A DNA stretch of 64,000 bases, taken from positions 153,704-217,703 of IMG/VR virus record IMGVR_UViG_3300017963_000192; one strand, written 5' to 3'. Source of the stretch: a virus. Positions 32,994 to 42,122 of this stretch are shown here, in pieces. The notes beneath the pieces were generated by a model, which was not told the origin of the DNA, did not search any database, and saw only the letters and a list, made by a program, of their open reading frames with translations. Within the stretch, counting starts at the first letter, position 1. Each line of letters starts with the position of its first letter. The translations under genes and the position numbers were made by a program.

Positions 32994-33310
32994 GTAAAAA
33001 AAGGAAGGGAGAAGACAGTAATTTTGAAAAATCTGTAGATGGATTATCAGCAGAAACTATAGCAACATTAAGATGGAAAGCAAATGAGTTAGGCTGTAGT
33101 GTTGGTGAACTCGTGGCAGAAATATTTTTCGGTTACATTTGTGAAATGGAAGAAGCAATGTTAAGATTTTTTAAAAGGGCTTTAGAACAAAAATATAAAG
33201 AAAGTGATATTAAAGATGTTGCAATGTTTACTTTTGGAGCAGACAAGGAAGATGTTGAATTTTTGTTTATGAAAGCTAAAAAAGAAGAATCTAAAAAAAA
33301 GAAAAAGTAG
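32990..33310 (+). CDS. Unknown protein, 106 aa, TTG start
   Basis: Begins with TTG overlapping the previous TGA (TTGA) and has no nearby in-frame ATG. Helical with a very basic tail (KKEESKKKKK). Residues 18-45 (SAETIATLRWKANELGCSVGELVAEIF) recall a helix-turn-helix or RHH unit. Operon position suggests a replication-linked role, not proven. Confidence 0.5.
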   Translation: MSKKRKGEDSNFEKSVDGLSAETIATLRWKANELGCSVGELVAEIFFGYICEMEEAMLRFFKRALEQKYKESDIKDVAMFTFGADKEDVEFLFMKAKKEESKKKKK

Positions 33311-33319
33311 GTGGTAGTT

Positions 33320-33541
33320 ATGGCTTATGCGTGTAGTATGAGAGTCGCAGGCATAGAGTTCGATATTTATAATGGGGAAAGAGTAAGTCCTACTTTAACA
33401 AAGTGGGATTATTACGTAACCCCAAGATTGGCTATGCAAATTGACAAGTGGCGCATACAGAATTCTGTTGATAAAATATCTACAAAAGAGCAGATGGAGT
33501 TTTTAATCAGTCAAGGCTTTATAAAAAAATATAGTGAATAA
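33320..33541 (+). CDS. Unknown small protein, 73 aa
   Basis: ATG 33320 follows TAGGTGGT and is preferred to a GTG at 33311. Mixed fold, aromatic-rich (KWDYYVTPRLAMQIDKW). Directly precedes the helicase gene. Not recognised. Confidence 0.5.
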   Translation: MAYACSMRVAGIEFDIYNGERVSPTLTKWDYYVTPRLAMQIDKWRIQNSVDKISTKEQMEFLISQGFIKKYSE

Positions 33542-33557
33542 GTAGGAGATTCATGTA

Positions 33558-36092
33558 ATGGCGAATCCTTTAAAAGATATCGGAGGAATACCTGTAAATG
33601 AAGATAATGAAGCTTTAATCATTACCAATGCTATTAAGAACAAAAAGAACAGAGAAATATTTGTTCGACACATTGATTATAGGTTATTCAGAAGAAAAGA
33701 ATTTCAAACAATGGCGTTTGCTATTCAAGCTATTGAAACCTCAAATATGGAAATGAATACTGATGCTATTATTTTGAAATCTAAAACTTGTCCTATTAAA
33801 AAAATAGTTGATTTTGAATTTATAGAAACACTTAAAGAAAATTTTCCTGAAGTGCCGGAGTCAAATTTTATAGAACATCTTGTAACACTTCGTACTGATA
33901 GTGTCAAAGCTCAAGCATTTGATTTGGTTCATAAGTCTCTTATTAGATCCTTTATGAATCCTCAAGCTGGAATAAAGGATCTCGAAGTTAGGGTACAGGC
34001 ATTACAAGATTTAATAACATCTGGATACTCTTCAACAGAATGCCAGTTTCTTACTATGAAAGAGGCTGTAGCTGAATATGTATATGATAAAGAGCATGGG
34101 GTAAGGAGTAGAACTACTGGTTTCAGACAATTAGACGAAAAACTTATTCAAGGCTTGAAAGAGGAATGGATTTCAATTATTGCAGGTCTGGCGAACATGG
34201 GGAAGACACATACTTTAAACACTCCTATAATAATGTATGATGGGAGTATTAAAATGATTCAAGATATTGAAGTTGGGGATTTGTTGATGGGCGTTGATTC
34301 TCTGCCTAGAAAAGTTACTCGAACATGGACGGGTGTAGATGATATTTATACAATAAATCAATGTAAAGGGGATGCATATGAAGTAACTGGTCAACATTTA
34401 TTATCTTTAAAAAGAAGTTATAATCAATATTATAAACCAGATAAAAAATTACCTATCAATGAAAGAAGAATAACTCATCCAAAAGGAGAAGTTTTAAATA
34501 TATCTGTATTAGATTATTTAAAAAAAGGGAACGGGTGGAAGACTATGTGGAAAGGTTACAAATCAGAGGGATGGGAAATGCCTGAAAGAAAAGTTGAATT
34601 GTCTCCTTATTTTTTAGGAATCTGGTTATCTGATGGAAATAATGATAGTCAATTAATTACAAATCCTGACATTGAAGTTAGAAAATTTTTAAAAGATTAT
34701 GCTTCATCTTTTAATATGTATTATACCGAAAGACAAAAAAAAGATTCTGATTGTTATACTTGTGTTATAAAAAAACGTGGTGAAAATAAAAATATTATAA
34801 AAGATTATCTCGAAGATTATAATTTATTTAAAAATAAACACATTCCTGATGATTTTAAATATACTTCACGCAAGAAAAGAATGGAACTTTTAAGTGGTTT
34901 ATTAGATGGTGATGGTTATTTAACATACGTAACCTATGAAATTTCAACAAAATATGAACAATTAAAAGATGACATCTTATATTTAGCAAGAAGTTTGGGT
35001 TTTTATTCAGTAGCTAAATATGAAAAAAAGAAAATCAAATCAATTGGTTTTGAGGGTAAATATTGGCGTATAAGAATAGTAGGAGATACGTACCTAATAC
35101 CGTGTAAAGTTAAAAGAAAAAAAGCAAAAAAAATAAAAAGGAGAAAAAACTTTTTATTTACAGGATTTAATGTAAAATACAAAGGAAAAGACAAGTTTTA
35201 TAGTATTTCTCTGGAAGATACTACGGATCAATTGTATTTATTAGGAGATGGAACTGTAACCCATAATTCTTCCTTTGCTTTGTCTATGATGAATAATTTA
35301 TCAAACAAAGGAGTTCCTTCCGCAAATTTTGCATTAGAGATGCCTAATCAATCTATTATAACAAAGTTACTTGCTTTTAATACAAATCTTACTATTAGAA
35401 AGGTAGCTATTGAATGGGATAATTTAGATGTTATAGAAAAGAAAGTCTATGAACATGAACTTGAAAGACTTGCAAGAAATCAATACATATATTTGAATGA
35501 TAAACCATCACAAGGATTGTCAGATATTAAAGAACAGACTATGTTACTTCAAGATAAAATAGCAACTGTTGATAAATCTTTTGATGGATATATTGTAATA
35601 TTAATAGACTTGTTTGGGAAAATAAAAGAATTTCTTGGAAGTGATAACTTTGCTAGAGATTATGAGCAAAGATGTAATGAAGTTCAGGCTATGACACGGG
35701 AACTTGGTGTACATATGTGTTTAGTAGCACAAATAGTTAGATCAGTAATGCAACGTAAATTTAAACGACCTTCTCTAGCTGATATTAAAAATGCTGGTGC
35801 ATTAGGAGAGATTGCTGATTTAATTTTTGGTATTCACCGCCCAAATTATGACCCCGAAGTAGCACTCAAAAGTCAATTAGCATACGGACAAGGTAATGAA
35901 GAAATTGAACCAAATCCTGATGAGAATTTAGCAGAGATATTAATACTTAAAGGTAGAATGGCACAAGCCAATCAACTTGTAAACTTTTATTTTGATCCTA
36001 ATACAACACGGTTTAGTCCTATTGAGGAAGATTATCAGAATGAGCTAAACGCAACTAAATTCGATGATGATGATTGGGATAATCAATTTTGA
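33558..36092 (+). CDS. dnaB: DnaB-type replicative helicase with intein
   Basis: 844-aa precursor; the intein at residues 217-570 leaves 490 aa, standard for DnaB-family helicases. The N-terminal domain covers residues 8-110. The RecA-like domain has IIAGLANMGK-SSFAL (Walker A, interrupted by the intein), NFALEMPNQ, GYIVILIDLFGKIKE (Walker B), VAQIVRSV and ADIKNAGALGEIADLIFGIHRP, which are DnaB blocks in order. It unwinds DNA at the fork with the primase that follows, overlapping by four bases. AGGAG lies upstream of ATG 33558. The acidic C-terminus (DDDDW) is typical of DnaB-family ends. Confidence 0.9.
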   Translation: MANPLKDIGGIPVNEDNEALIITNAIKNKKNREIFVRHIDYRLFRRKEFQTMAFAIQAIETSNMEMNTDAIILKSKTCPIKKIVDFEFIETLKENFPEVPESNFIEHLVTLRTDSVKAQAFDLVHKSLIRSFMNPQAGIKDLEVRVQALQDLITSGYSSTECQFLTMKEAVAEYVYDKEHGVRSRTTGFRQLDEKLIQGLKEEWISIIAGLANMGKTHTLNTPIIMYDGSIKMIQDIEVGDLLMGVDSLPRKVTRTWTGVDDIYTINQCKGDAYEVTGQHLLSLKRSYNQYYKPDKKLPINERRITHPKGEVLNISVLDYLKKGNGWKTMWKGYKSEGWEMPERKVELSPYFLGIWLSDGNNDSQLITNPDIEVRKFLKDYASSFNMYYTERQKKDSDCYTCVIKKRGENKNIIKDYLEDYNLFKNKHIPDDFKYTSRKKRMELLSGLLDGDGYLTYVTYEISTKYEQLKDDILYLARSLGFYSVAKYEKKKIKSIGFEGKYWRIRIVGDTYLIPCKVKRKKAKKIKRRKNFLFTGFNVKYKGKDKFYSISLEDTTDQLYLLGDGTVTHNSSFALSMMNNLSNKGVPSANFALEMPNQSIITKLLAFNTNLTIRKVAIEWDNLDVIEKKVYEHELERLARNQYIYLNDKPSQGLSDIKEQTMLLQDKIATVDKSFDGYIVILIDLFGKIKEFLGSDNFARDYEQRCNEVQAMTRELGVHMCLVAQIVRSVMQRKFKRPSLADIKNAGALGEIADLIFGIHRPNYDPEVALKSQLAYGQGNEEIEPNPDENLAEILILKGRMAQANQLVNFYFDPNTTRFSPIEEDYQNELNATKFDDDDWDNQF
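34206..35267 (+). mobile_element. Walker-A intein of DnaB (LAGLIDADG type), begins with Thr, 354 aa
   Basis: Inserted exactly after the Walker A lysine: extein ANMGK, intein THTLNTPIIMYDG ... GDGTVTHN, extein SSFAL. The first residue would be Thr, a rare splicing nucleophile. LAGLIDADG motifs are LGIWLSDGNN and LSGLLDGDGYLT. It is clearly homologous along its length to the TerL intein at 43320-44393, which sits at the equivalent P-loop position. Confidence 0.88.
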
Positions 36093-37054
36093 TTAATGTA
36101 TCTGACATATTAGATGATATCGGATTAGATTATAGAGAAGTTGGAAAAAGCTTTAGAGTTAAGTGTTGGCATCACGATGAAGGTGTCCCGTCAATGTTTA
36201 TTAATAAAGAATCTGGAGTGTATCATTGCTTTAGCTGTCATAGTTCTGGAAACATATTTCAACTTATTACAGAACATCTTGGATTAACTGGATTCGATTT
36301 AGTAAAATACTTAGCTGACTTCTCTATTAACTTGACAGAGGAAGAAATATATAATAGATTAAAAAATCACATAGGATCTAGAAAACCAAAAGAAGTAAAA
36401 CAAGTACGAAAGCTTATAAGAATACCAGAATACAAAACCATAGAAAATAATGATTATCTTGAAAATAGAGGAATAACTAAAGAAGAAATAAAACAATGGG
36501 AAATGGGGGTTGTTTCTGGCAATCAAACACACAAAGAATTCTTACCTTATAGAAATTGGATTTATATTCCTATAATTCAAAATGGTGTTTTTGAAAATTA
36601 TTTCTTGAGAAGTCCTTTTAACAATAGAAAGATATATGGTAAATTTCCTAGAAAAAATCTTTTATTTGGATTAGATAGTTGTACAGATTACAGTAAAACT
36701 ATTTATGTAGTAGAGGGTATCTTTGATATGATTTTTTTGAGAAAGATAAGAGTTCAAGTTGTTGCAGCTCTTTCTAACAGGTTGCATAAAGAACAATTAG
36801 AACTCCTTAAAAAATATAAAAGAGTAGTACTCGTGCCAGATGCGGACAGCCCTGGATTTGAGTTAGTTAAAACAGCTTTACCTTTAATATATAGTACTAG
36901 TCTCGGAGTATGTTCTATCCCTAATGGTAAGAAAGATACTGCTGATTGTACTATAGATGAATTAATAGAAATGACTTATAATGAAAAAAGTATTTTAGAT
37001 TTTATTTTTAATGAGAGGTTAGATTATGGAAATGCGAGACACCAGTTCTTCTAA
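36089..37054 (+). CDS. DnaG-type primase, short
   Basis: 321 aa starting at TTG, overlapping the helicase stop. The N-terminal zinc domain is of CHC2 type: VKCWHHDEGVPSMFINKESG, then YHCFSCHSSGNIF. The TOPRIM core has YVVEGIFDMIFL and VLVPDADSPG (Glu and Asp pair for metal). It makes RNA primers for the helicase-coupled fork. It is shorter than bacterial DnaG and lacks a clear helicase-binding C-terminal domain, as is common in phage primases. Confidence 0.83.
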   Translation: MINVSDILDDIGLDYREVGKSFRVKCWHHDEGVPSMFINKESGVYHCFSCHSSGNIFQLITEHLGLTGFDLVKYLADFSINLTEEEIYNRLKNHIGSRKPKEVKQVRKLIRIPEYKTIENNDYLENRGITKEEIKQWEMGVVSGNQTHKEFLPYRNWIYIPIIQNGVFENYFLRSPFNNRKIYGKFPRKNLLFGLDSCTDYSKTIYVVEGIFDMIFLRKIRVQVVAALSNRLHKEQLELLKKYKRVVLVPDADSPGFELVKTALPLIYSTSLGVCSIPNGKKDTADCTIDELIEMTYNEKSILDFIFNERLDYGNARHQFF

Positions 37055-37238
37055 TATTGCACAGGTTGGATACGATACAGCAGAAAAAGTATTACGTATT
37101 GTATTTCAAACAGGAGCAATATATGATTACACAAATGTGGACGAGCTAACTTATCGACAGTTATTGCAATCTCCTTCGGTCGGTAAATTTTTTCACAGAT
37201 ACATCAAAGGTAGCTTTGATTTTAATAGAATTAAGTAA
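37026..37238 (+). CDS. KTSC-domain protein, 70 aa
   Basis: Overlaps the primase by 28 bases in another frame; GAGAGG lies seven bases before the ATG. The protein is almost entirely a KTSC domain: SSSNIAQVGYD, LRIVFQTGAIYDYTNV, and SPSVGKFFHRYIKG. The domain is found on lysyl-tRNA-synthetase C-termini and alone in phages. Molecular function unknown; RNA-related binding is only suggested by the lysyl-tRNA synthetase link. Confidence 0.82.
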   Translation: MEMRDTSSSNIAQVGYDTAEKVLRIVFQTGAIYDYTNVDELTYRQLLQSPSVGKFFHRYIKGSFDFNRIK

Positions 37239-37245
37239 AAAATTG

Positions 37246-37291
37246 TTGACTATTAATAGGGTTTTGTATACATTAGATATGTGTATACATT
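37246..37291 (+). promoter_or_regulatory. Promoter with repeated GTATACATT
   Basis: TTGACT (37246-37251), 17 bases, TACATT (37269-37274). GTATACATT occurs at 37266-37274 and again at 37283-37291, 17 bases apart, the first covering the -10 box. The same arrangement as at 17310. Drives the RHH gene and the tubulin operon, and that RHH protein is an attractive candidate for the operator ligand. Confidence 0.68.
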
Positions 37292-37322
37292 CATTTAAAT
37301 TGTTTATAAGGAGATTATAGAA

Positions 37323-37493
37323 ATGATTAGAAAACAATTCTATTTTACTGAAAGTGAGGATAAGGCTGTTAAAAAAGTTGCGAAAGAAAGCGGGCTTCCA
37401 GCAGCAGAAATAATAAGGAGGTTTATAGATTATTGTTTAAATCAAGAGAATTTAGATAATATTATATATAAAACGAGGAAAAACAAGAAATGA
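37323..37493 (+). CDS. Ribbon-helix-helix DNA-binding protein, 56 aa
   Basis: AAGGAGATTATAGAA precedes the ATG. The fold is plain: a strand QFYFTE, helix DKAVKKVAKESGLPA and helix AEIIRRFIDYCLN, as in Arc/MetJ-like repressors. First gene after the 37246 promoter; it overlaps the next gene by four bases (ATGA). Probably represses its own operon. Confidence 0.72.
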   Translation: MIRKQFYFTESEDKAVKKVAKESGLPAAEIIRRFIDYCLNQENLDNIIYKTRKNKK

Positions 37494-37918
37494 AAGTAAT
37501 TGTAAATGTGGATGGTATTTTACCAGTATTAGATGATATGATAATAAAGGGTTTGGAACAAGAGGGTTATCCCACTTGTTTAGGGAATATGATACCCCCA
37601 TTATTAATGAGAAAAATTGAGGTAGATGAAGAAAAAGTACTAAAAGTAAAAGGGCTTACTCCTACAACTGAAATTGTTTTGGAAGATGTCTCGCAAGTTG
37701 TGGAAAGTAATGTTGATATTGTAAATAATAGGGTTATGACTCAAGAAGGAATTGACTATATTAATGAGTATAAAACAAATAGGGCAGAAATGTATGTAAA
37801 GCAGTTAGTTAAGTGTATTAGTTGTGAATATGTTGATACGTGTTATAAACTAACCACAACTTATTTAACACTCATAAGTATAGAAGAAAAAGCAAAGGAG
37901 ACTAATTCGACATGTTAG
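37490..37918 (+). CDS. Unknown protein with Cys cluster, 142 aa
   Basis: Overlaps the RHH gene by four bases. Residues 1-60 look alpha/beta. Near residue 111 a CISCEYVDTC motif with another Cys at the C-terminus may bind metal. It overlaps the tubulin-like gene by seven bases; that coupling suggests a partner of the filament protein, comparable to adaptors in TubZ/PhuZ-type operons, but there is no sequence proof. Confidence 0.5.
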   Translation: MKVIVNVDGILPVLDDMIIKGLEQEGYPTCLGNMIPPLLMRKIEVDEEKVLKVKGLTPTTEIVLEDVSQVVESNVDIVNNRVMTQEGIDYINEYKTNRAEMYVKQLVKCISCEYVDTCYKLTTTYLTLISIEEKAKETNSTC

Positions 37919-38991
37919 GAAAAACAGTACAGATTATAGGAGTGGGTCAATGTGGGTGTAGGCTTGGTATGACTTTTGAAAAACAAGGAATACCAGCACT
38001 TTACATTAATTCAGATGAAGTTGATTTTAGGGATTTTAATGCGAGACCAGATCAAACTCTCTTGATAGAAGGTTCTGGTACTGGGGGATCTCCTTCAAAA
38101 GGAGCTGAATTATTTAGAAAGCACAAGAGTTCTATTATTAGTTTTTTAAGAGAACGTTTAGATAAAAATAAAATAATATGGGTATTGTGGGGAAGTGGAG
38201 GAGGTACTGGAAATTCAATAGGACCTCTTTTATTAGAGTATTTATCTGAACATAAATATGTTACTGGATGTATTACAACTTTACCGCCTAAGATGTTAGA
38301 TATTCTGGCAACTGATAATGCTATGAAGACTTTGAAAAAGTTGAAAGATGTTAATACGAGAATGACTGTACTCGCAGACAATGAATACCTTGTAAATAAG
38401 ATTGGTGTTGGTGGTGATTGGTGGAAGAAAGTTAACAGCCATATCTGTTCTACAATTCTTTCTGCCTTTGATTTGTTAAGAGAAGGGAAGACTACTCAAA
38501 GTGGGCTAGGTTCTATTGATAAGGGTGAGATAATGAGGATTATGCAATATGGAAACGGTTTAACAGATGTTAGAGTTGTATATCTTTCTCCTTATGATTT
38601 TGATTTAGAGAATAAAGATTTGTTAAAGAAATTACTTGAGCCTTCTCTTATTGAAGGTTATAACTATAAAAATACATTAGCTTATCTTGTAGGAATAGAT
38701 TTGCCAAGGCAAGGAAATTACACAGAGATTTCAAAGAAGATATTTGATAGTACAAGAGCGAGCTTTGGAAATGCTATATCACGATTAGGCATGTTCGTTG
38801 ATCCTTTTCTTAATGATGTTATAAGAGTAACAATGATTAATGCTGGATTGAAACTACCTAAATCTTTAAAGGTAAAGATGAATAATTTAAAGAGGGATGA
38901 GGCTAGATTTATTGAGAAAAGAAATAGAGAAGAAACTATGGACTTCTCTGAATTAGAAGAAGGTGTTTTAGAAGAAGACTTTCAATTGTAA
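37912..38991 (+). CDS. Tubulin/FtsZ-superfamily GTPase, phage filament protein
   Basis: 359 aa. The N-terminal nucleotide motif is TVQIIGVGQCGCRLGMTF (residues 5-22), the tubulin signature is WGSGGGTGNSIGP (near 97-108), and the T7-like region includes a conserved NAISRLGMF. The C-terminus is long and charged (DEARFIEKRNREE, acidic end). Phage homologues such as PhuZ or TubZ build filaments that centre a replication body or move plasmid-like DNA. Whether this genome has a nucleus-like strategy cannot be told from the window. It lies in an operon with an RHH regulator and a small Cys protein, the arrangement of partition systems. Family assignment is strong; role is inferred. Confidence 0.85.
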   Translation: MLGKTVQIIGVGQCGCRLGMTFEKQGIPALYINSDEVDFRDFNARPDQTLLIEGSGTGGSPSKGAELFRKHKSSIISFLRERLDKNKIIWVLWGSGGGTGNSIGPLLLEYLSEHKYVTGCITTLPPKMLDILATDNAMKTLKKLKDVNTRMTVLADNEYLVNKIGVGGDWWKKVNSHICSTILSAFDLLREGKTTQSGLGSIDKGEIMRIMQYGNGLTDVRVVYLSPYDFDLENKDLLKKLLEPSLIEGYNYKNTLAYLVGIDLPRQGNYTEISKKIFDSTRASFGNAISRLGMFVDPFLNDVIRVTMINAGLKLPKSLKVKMNNLKRDEARFIEKRNREETMDFSELEEGVLEEDFQL

Positions 38992-39000
38992 GAGGTGAAT

Positions 39001-39423
39001 ATGGATTTAAATATAACTCAAGTTTGTAATACTGTTCAATATTTTGAAAAGCCTGTTAAAACTAATTACTCGACAAGAGAGGGAGGCTTTCCTACAGACA
39101 CATTTAAAATTAGCCAGACGTACGTTGATTTTATTATAGAGATATCTGGTCTTACGATGATGACAATGACACGCAATTGTGATTATGATATTTTTAGAGA
39201 TATGATATTACATGCACTTCCTCCTAGATTTAGAAATGCTGATTTGGAGATTATAGAGTTAATGAATCATCCGATGGAACACGCAACAAAATTTGGTATT
39301 GTAATAAAAGGGTACAACGGAAATGTTTATACTCCGTCAGAAACAAAGCGGTGGATTTATTGTCCGAGTTGTGGAGTACCATTGAAAAACCATAGTTGTG
39401 AATACTGTGGATTACAATTATAA
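39001..39423 (+). CDS. Unknown protein with C-terminal zinc ribbon, 140 aa
   Basis: ATG 39001 has AGAGG six bases upstream; a GTG six bases earlier has none. Residues 1-110 are mixed alpha/beta without motif. The C-terminus has CPSC...CEYC (zinc ribbon). Follows the tubulin gene. Confidence 0.58.
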   Translation: MDLNITQVCNTVQYFEKPVKTNYSTREGGFPTDTFKISQTYVDFIIEISGLTMMTMTRNCDYDIFRDMILHALPPRFRNADLEIIELMNHPMEHATKFGIVIKGYNGNVYTPSETKRWIYCPSCGVPLKNHSCEYCGLQL

Positions 39424-39433
39424 GGAGAAAAAA

Positions 39434-39604
39434 ATGACTAAACTTATTAGATGTAAAGAATGTGGAGAAACTTTTGAACCAATTATTGTTGATGATAAGG
39501 TTCACAATAAAGGAATCAAACAAGATTGTCCTAATTGTGGAGAAGTAAATTTATTTAAACCCTCTGAAGTTGATGGTAAGGGTGATGACGTATTAGGAAA
39601 ATGA
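39434..39604 (+). CDS. Small zinc-ribbon protein, 56 aa
   Basis: AAGGAG lies before ATG 39434. CKEC near residue 7 and CPNC near residue 35 form one ribbon. It overlaps the next gene start region by four bases (ATGA). Function unknown. Confidence 0.58.
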   Translation: MTKLIRCKECGETFEPIIVDDKVHNKGIKQDCPNCGEVNLFKPSEVDGKGDDVLGK

Positions 39605-39606
39605 TT

Positions 39607-39831
39607 ATGTCAGGAAAACGAGCAGTTTCTTTATATATTAGAGATGAAAAAGAATACAAAGCCTTGAGAGACGAGGTTAAAAATTTGTGGTATAAAAAAT
39701 ACGGAATTGCATTATCAATAGGAGAAGTTGTTATGTATTCTTTAAATTTTACTAAAGAGGAGTTATTGAAAACGGACAAGTCTAGGAACAATCAAACTCC
39801 TTCTAAAAAATATTCGAGGTTGAGTTCTTGA
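39607..39831 (+). CDS. Unknown small protein, RHH-like, 74 aa
   Basis: ATG 39607 is eight bases after AGGA; an ATG at 39601 overlaps the previous stop. The sequence begins with a possible strand (AVSLYIRDE) and two helices, with a basic tail. It could be a ribbon-helix-helix protein but the match is weak. Confidence 0.45.
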   Translation: MSGKRAVSLYIRDEKEYKALRDEVKNLWYKKYGIALSIGEVVMYSLNFTKEELLKTDKSRNNQTPSKKYSRLSS

Positions 39832-41288
39832 TAGTATCTGATAAAATATATATACGATTAAGTGAAATAGAAAACCATGTTTCAAACATATGTAATATGT
39901 TTACTTATCCAAATCCAGAGTACCACCGAAATAAAAAATTGAAATTATCTGTAAGAAAAATATCACCCTCATTAAAGAACTATAAGTTTCAAGGTGTGGG
40001 AGAAGGTAGGATGTTGATTTTACCAAGAGGTTGTTTATCAAAACTCAAGGATTATTTTAAGAATAATAATATGTTTGTAAGAGTTTTGGATGATAGGATA
40101 GAACACCCTCCTATTGATTGTAAACTGAAAGAAACTAATTTAGAACCCCAACAGCATCAATTAATTAATGCATTTGTAAATGATGAGGGAGGTCTTGTGG
40201 AAGCTCTTCCAGGAGCGGGAAAAACTATAGGAATACTAGGTTTGATAGACACCATCAAACAACCAACTATAATACTTATGCACGAAGAAGGTTTGCAGAA
40301 ACAATGGATTAAAGAAATAAAAAAGCGTATGAAAGGTAACTTTGTACTTGGAAGGTGGGATGGTAATCACAAGACTAGGGGTGATATTGATGTTGGTCTT
40401 GTTCAAACAGTTCACAAACAGGTTGATTTAAATCCCAACTTTTTAGATTCCTATGGAATGATTGTTTTGGATGAAGCCCATCACGGAAGTGCTGCAACTT
40501 TCTTGAAGACTTTAAATTCTTCTCGTTCTAAATATAGAGTTGGTGTTACTGGTACAGTAGAAAGAAAAGATCAAATGCATATCCTTCTTTATGATGTAAT
40601 AGGAAAAGTTCTCCTTGTTATTAAGGACAAGGATTTGAAACATAGAATCACCCCTTTTGAATATGAGATGGTAAATACTAACATAAGTATAGAATTACCT
40701 ACAAATCAAAGATGGGTTAATAAAAAAAGGGTAAACGTACTAAATCCAACAGGAACAATAACTTTGTTGACAAAAATAGATAAAAGGAATACAATGATTA
40801 TTAATAATATAATTAATGACATTGAAATAGGTCATTTCCCGTTAGTTCTTTCTGACAGAGTGGATCACATTACTTTTCTAGATTACAGATTGAACGAGAT
40901 GGGATACAATTCTATACTTATAAAGGGGGGTGCAACTAAAAAATCTGAAAAGATTAACTGGGATGAAATTAGGGAAGATACAACTATACAAGTTATTTGT
41001 GCATCAACAAAGAAAGCTGAAGAAGGTTTAGATTTACCAAGACTTTCTTCGTTACATTTAACATGCATGTCATCTAACTATCCCAAATTTAAACAAAAGA
41101 TAGGGAGAATCAGGAGAAAATTAGAGGGGAAACCTACTCCTAAAGTCTACTATTATGTTGATAATTTAGCGTATATTTTTGAATTAAGTAAAGATACATA
41201 TGTTAAGAAACACATTTTAAGTTATACAGCTAAAAATGTTTCTAAATATTTTACCAAACTACAGGATGAATATTATGAAGAAAAATAA
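39828..41288 (+). CDS. SF2 DNA helicase (UvsW-like)
   Basis: 486 aa, TTG start (no in-frame ATG close to GAGGTTGAG). SF2 motifs are in order: QQHQLINAF (Q-type), ALPGAGKT (motif I), TIILMHEEGLQKQW (Ia), VLDEAHHGSAATF (II), GVTGTVERKD (III), CASTKKAEEGLDLP (V) and KQKIGRIRRK (VI, Q-x-x-G-R-x-x-R). Phage UvsW unwinds branched DNA and helps to move from origin- to recombination-primed replication. It fits with the recombination genes in this window. Confidence 0.85.
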   Translation: MIVSDKIYIRLSEIENHVSNICNMFTYPNPEYHRNKKLKLSVRKISPSLKNYKFQGVGEGRMLILPRGCLSKLKDYFKNNNMFVRVLDDRIEHPPIDCKLKETNLEPQQHQLINAFVNDEGGLVEALPGAGKTIGILGLIDTIKQPTIILMHEEGLQKQWIKEIKKRMKGNFVLGRWDGNHKTRGDIDVGLVQTVHKQVDLNPNFLDSYGMIVLDEAHHGSAATFLKTLNSSRSKYRVGVTGTVERKDQMHILLYDVIGKVLLVIKDKDLKHRITPFEYEMVNTNISIELPTNQRWVNKKRVNVLNPTGTITLLTKIDKRNTMIINNIINDIEIGHFPLVLSDRVDHITFLDYRLNEMGYNSILIKGGATKKSEKINWDEIREDTTIQVICASTKKAEEGLDLPRLSSLHLTCMSSNYPKFKQKIGRIRRKLEGKPTPKVYYYVDNLAYIFELSKDTYVKKHILSYTAKNVSKYFTKLQDEYYEEK

Positions 41289-41339
41289 AACTCTTTGTGT
41301 TAAAGAGGAAAAATACAAGAAGATTTATATGAGTGTACT

Positions 41340-42122
41340 ATGGACAAAGCAGCATATGAGAAAGCTGTCCGTCTTAGTCGAAACTTTAATAGCAGGAGTG
41401 CGGAAGATACAAAAGAGCTTTATGGAATTATTCAAAGAGCTGTTAAACTTGCACAAAGAGGTAAAGAGGATAATATTGGGAGAAATGACAGGGAAGTTAA
41501 AAGAGCAAAAGCTTTTCTGTTAGAGGTTTATGAGCCGTATATTAAAAAAATGGCGGGTAAATATTTTCCGTCAGTAGAGACTCCATTAGATTTTGAAGAT
41601 GTTATACAAGAGGTTTATTTAATATTTTTGTCTCTTATAAATAAGTATGACGAAAATATTTCTTCCTTTTCGTATTACATTAATTTGATGTTGCCTCAGT
41701 ATATGTCGGTGTGGGTACATAAGATTAATTCAACAGTTTACGTTCCTGTTGATATTAAGATTGTTGAAGCGACTTTATGTCATCCGGCATTTGATTCATC
41801 CGTTAAGGTTTACGACTATCTTAATGGATGGATTTTAGAGAAGGAGTTTGTATCTTTTATAGAAGAAAGGTCTATGAAGAGTTCTAGGAGTGAGACTGTA
41901 AAGGAGGTATGTGACAAGATATTTTTAGGAAACACAACGTGTTCTGAATTAGCTACTGAGTTGGGAATTAGTTATCACGCTGTGTATGAGATTATCAACA
42001 AGATTAAGATGGAGTTAAGACACTTTTTCAATGAGAATCTCTTTTCTGAATATACTGTTACAAGTACTGGAGATTATGGATTATTTGAGGATGGATATGA
42101 GTTCGAATATAAATATAAATAG
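41340..42122 (+). CDS. RNA polymerase sigma factor, phage type
   Basis: 260 aa. Region 2 is seen at residues about 60-125 (FLLEVYEPYIKKMAGKYF, DFEDVIQEVYLIFLSLINKYD, FSYYINLMLPQYMSVWVHK), and region 4 HTH at about 210-245 (CSELATELGISYHAVYEIINKIKMELRHFF). It would recruit host RNA polymerase to phage (probably late) promoters. The minimal ribosome site upstream is weak, suggesting low expression. Its promoter consensus might be the AT-rich leaders repeated near 60619 and 63748, but that is speculation. Confidence 0.8.
   Translation: MDKAAYEKAVRLSRNFNSRSAEDTKELYGIIQRAVKLAQRGKEDNIGRNDREVKRAKAFLLEVYEPYIKKMAGKYFPSVETPLDFEDVIQEVYLIFLSLINKYDENISSFSYYINLMLPQYMSVWVHKINSTVYVPVDIKIVEATLCHPAFDSSVKVYDYLNGWILEKEFVSFIEERSMKSSRSETVKEVCDKIFLGNTTCSELATELGISYHAVYEIINKIKMELRHFFNENLFSEYTVTSTGDYGLFEDGYEFEYKYK

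Noticed and set aside
41236-41523. An alternative 95-codon frame across the start of the sigma gene
   Set aside because: It has no ribosome site and overlaps both the helicase and the sigma gene; the sigma frame has clear domain motifs.
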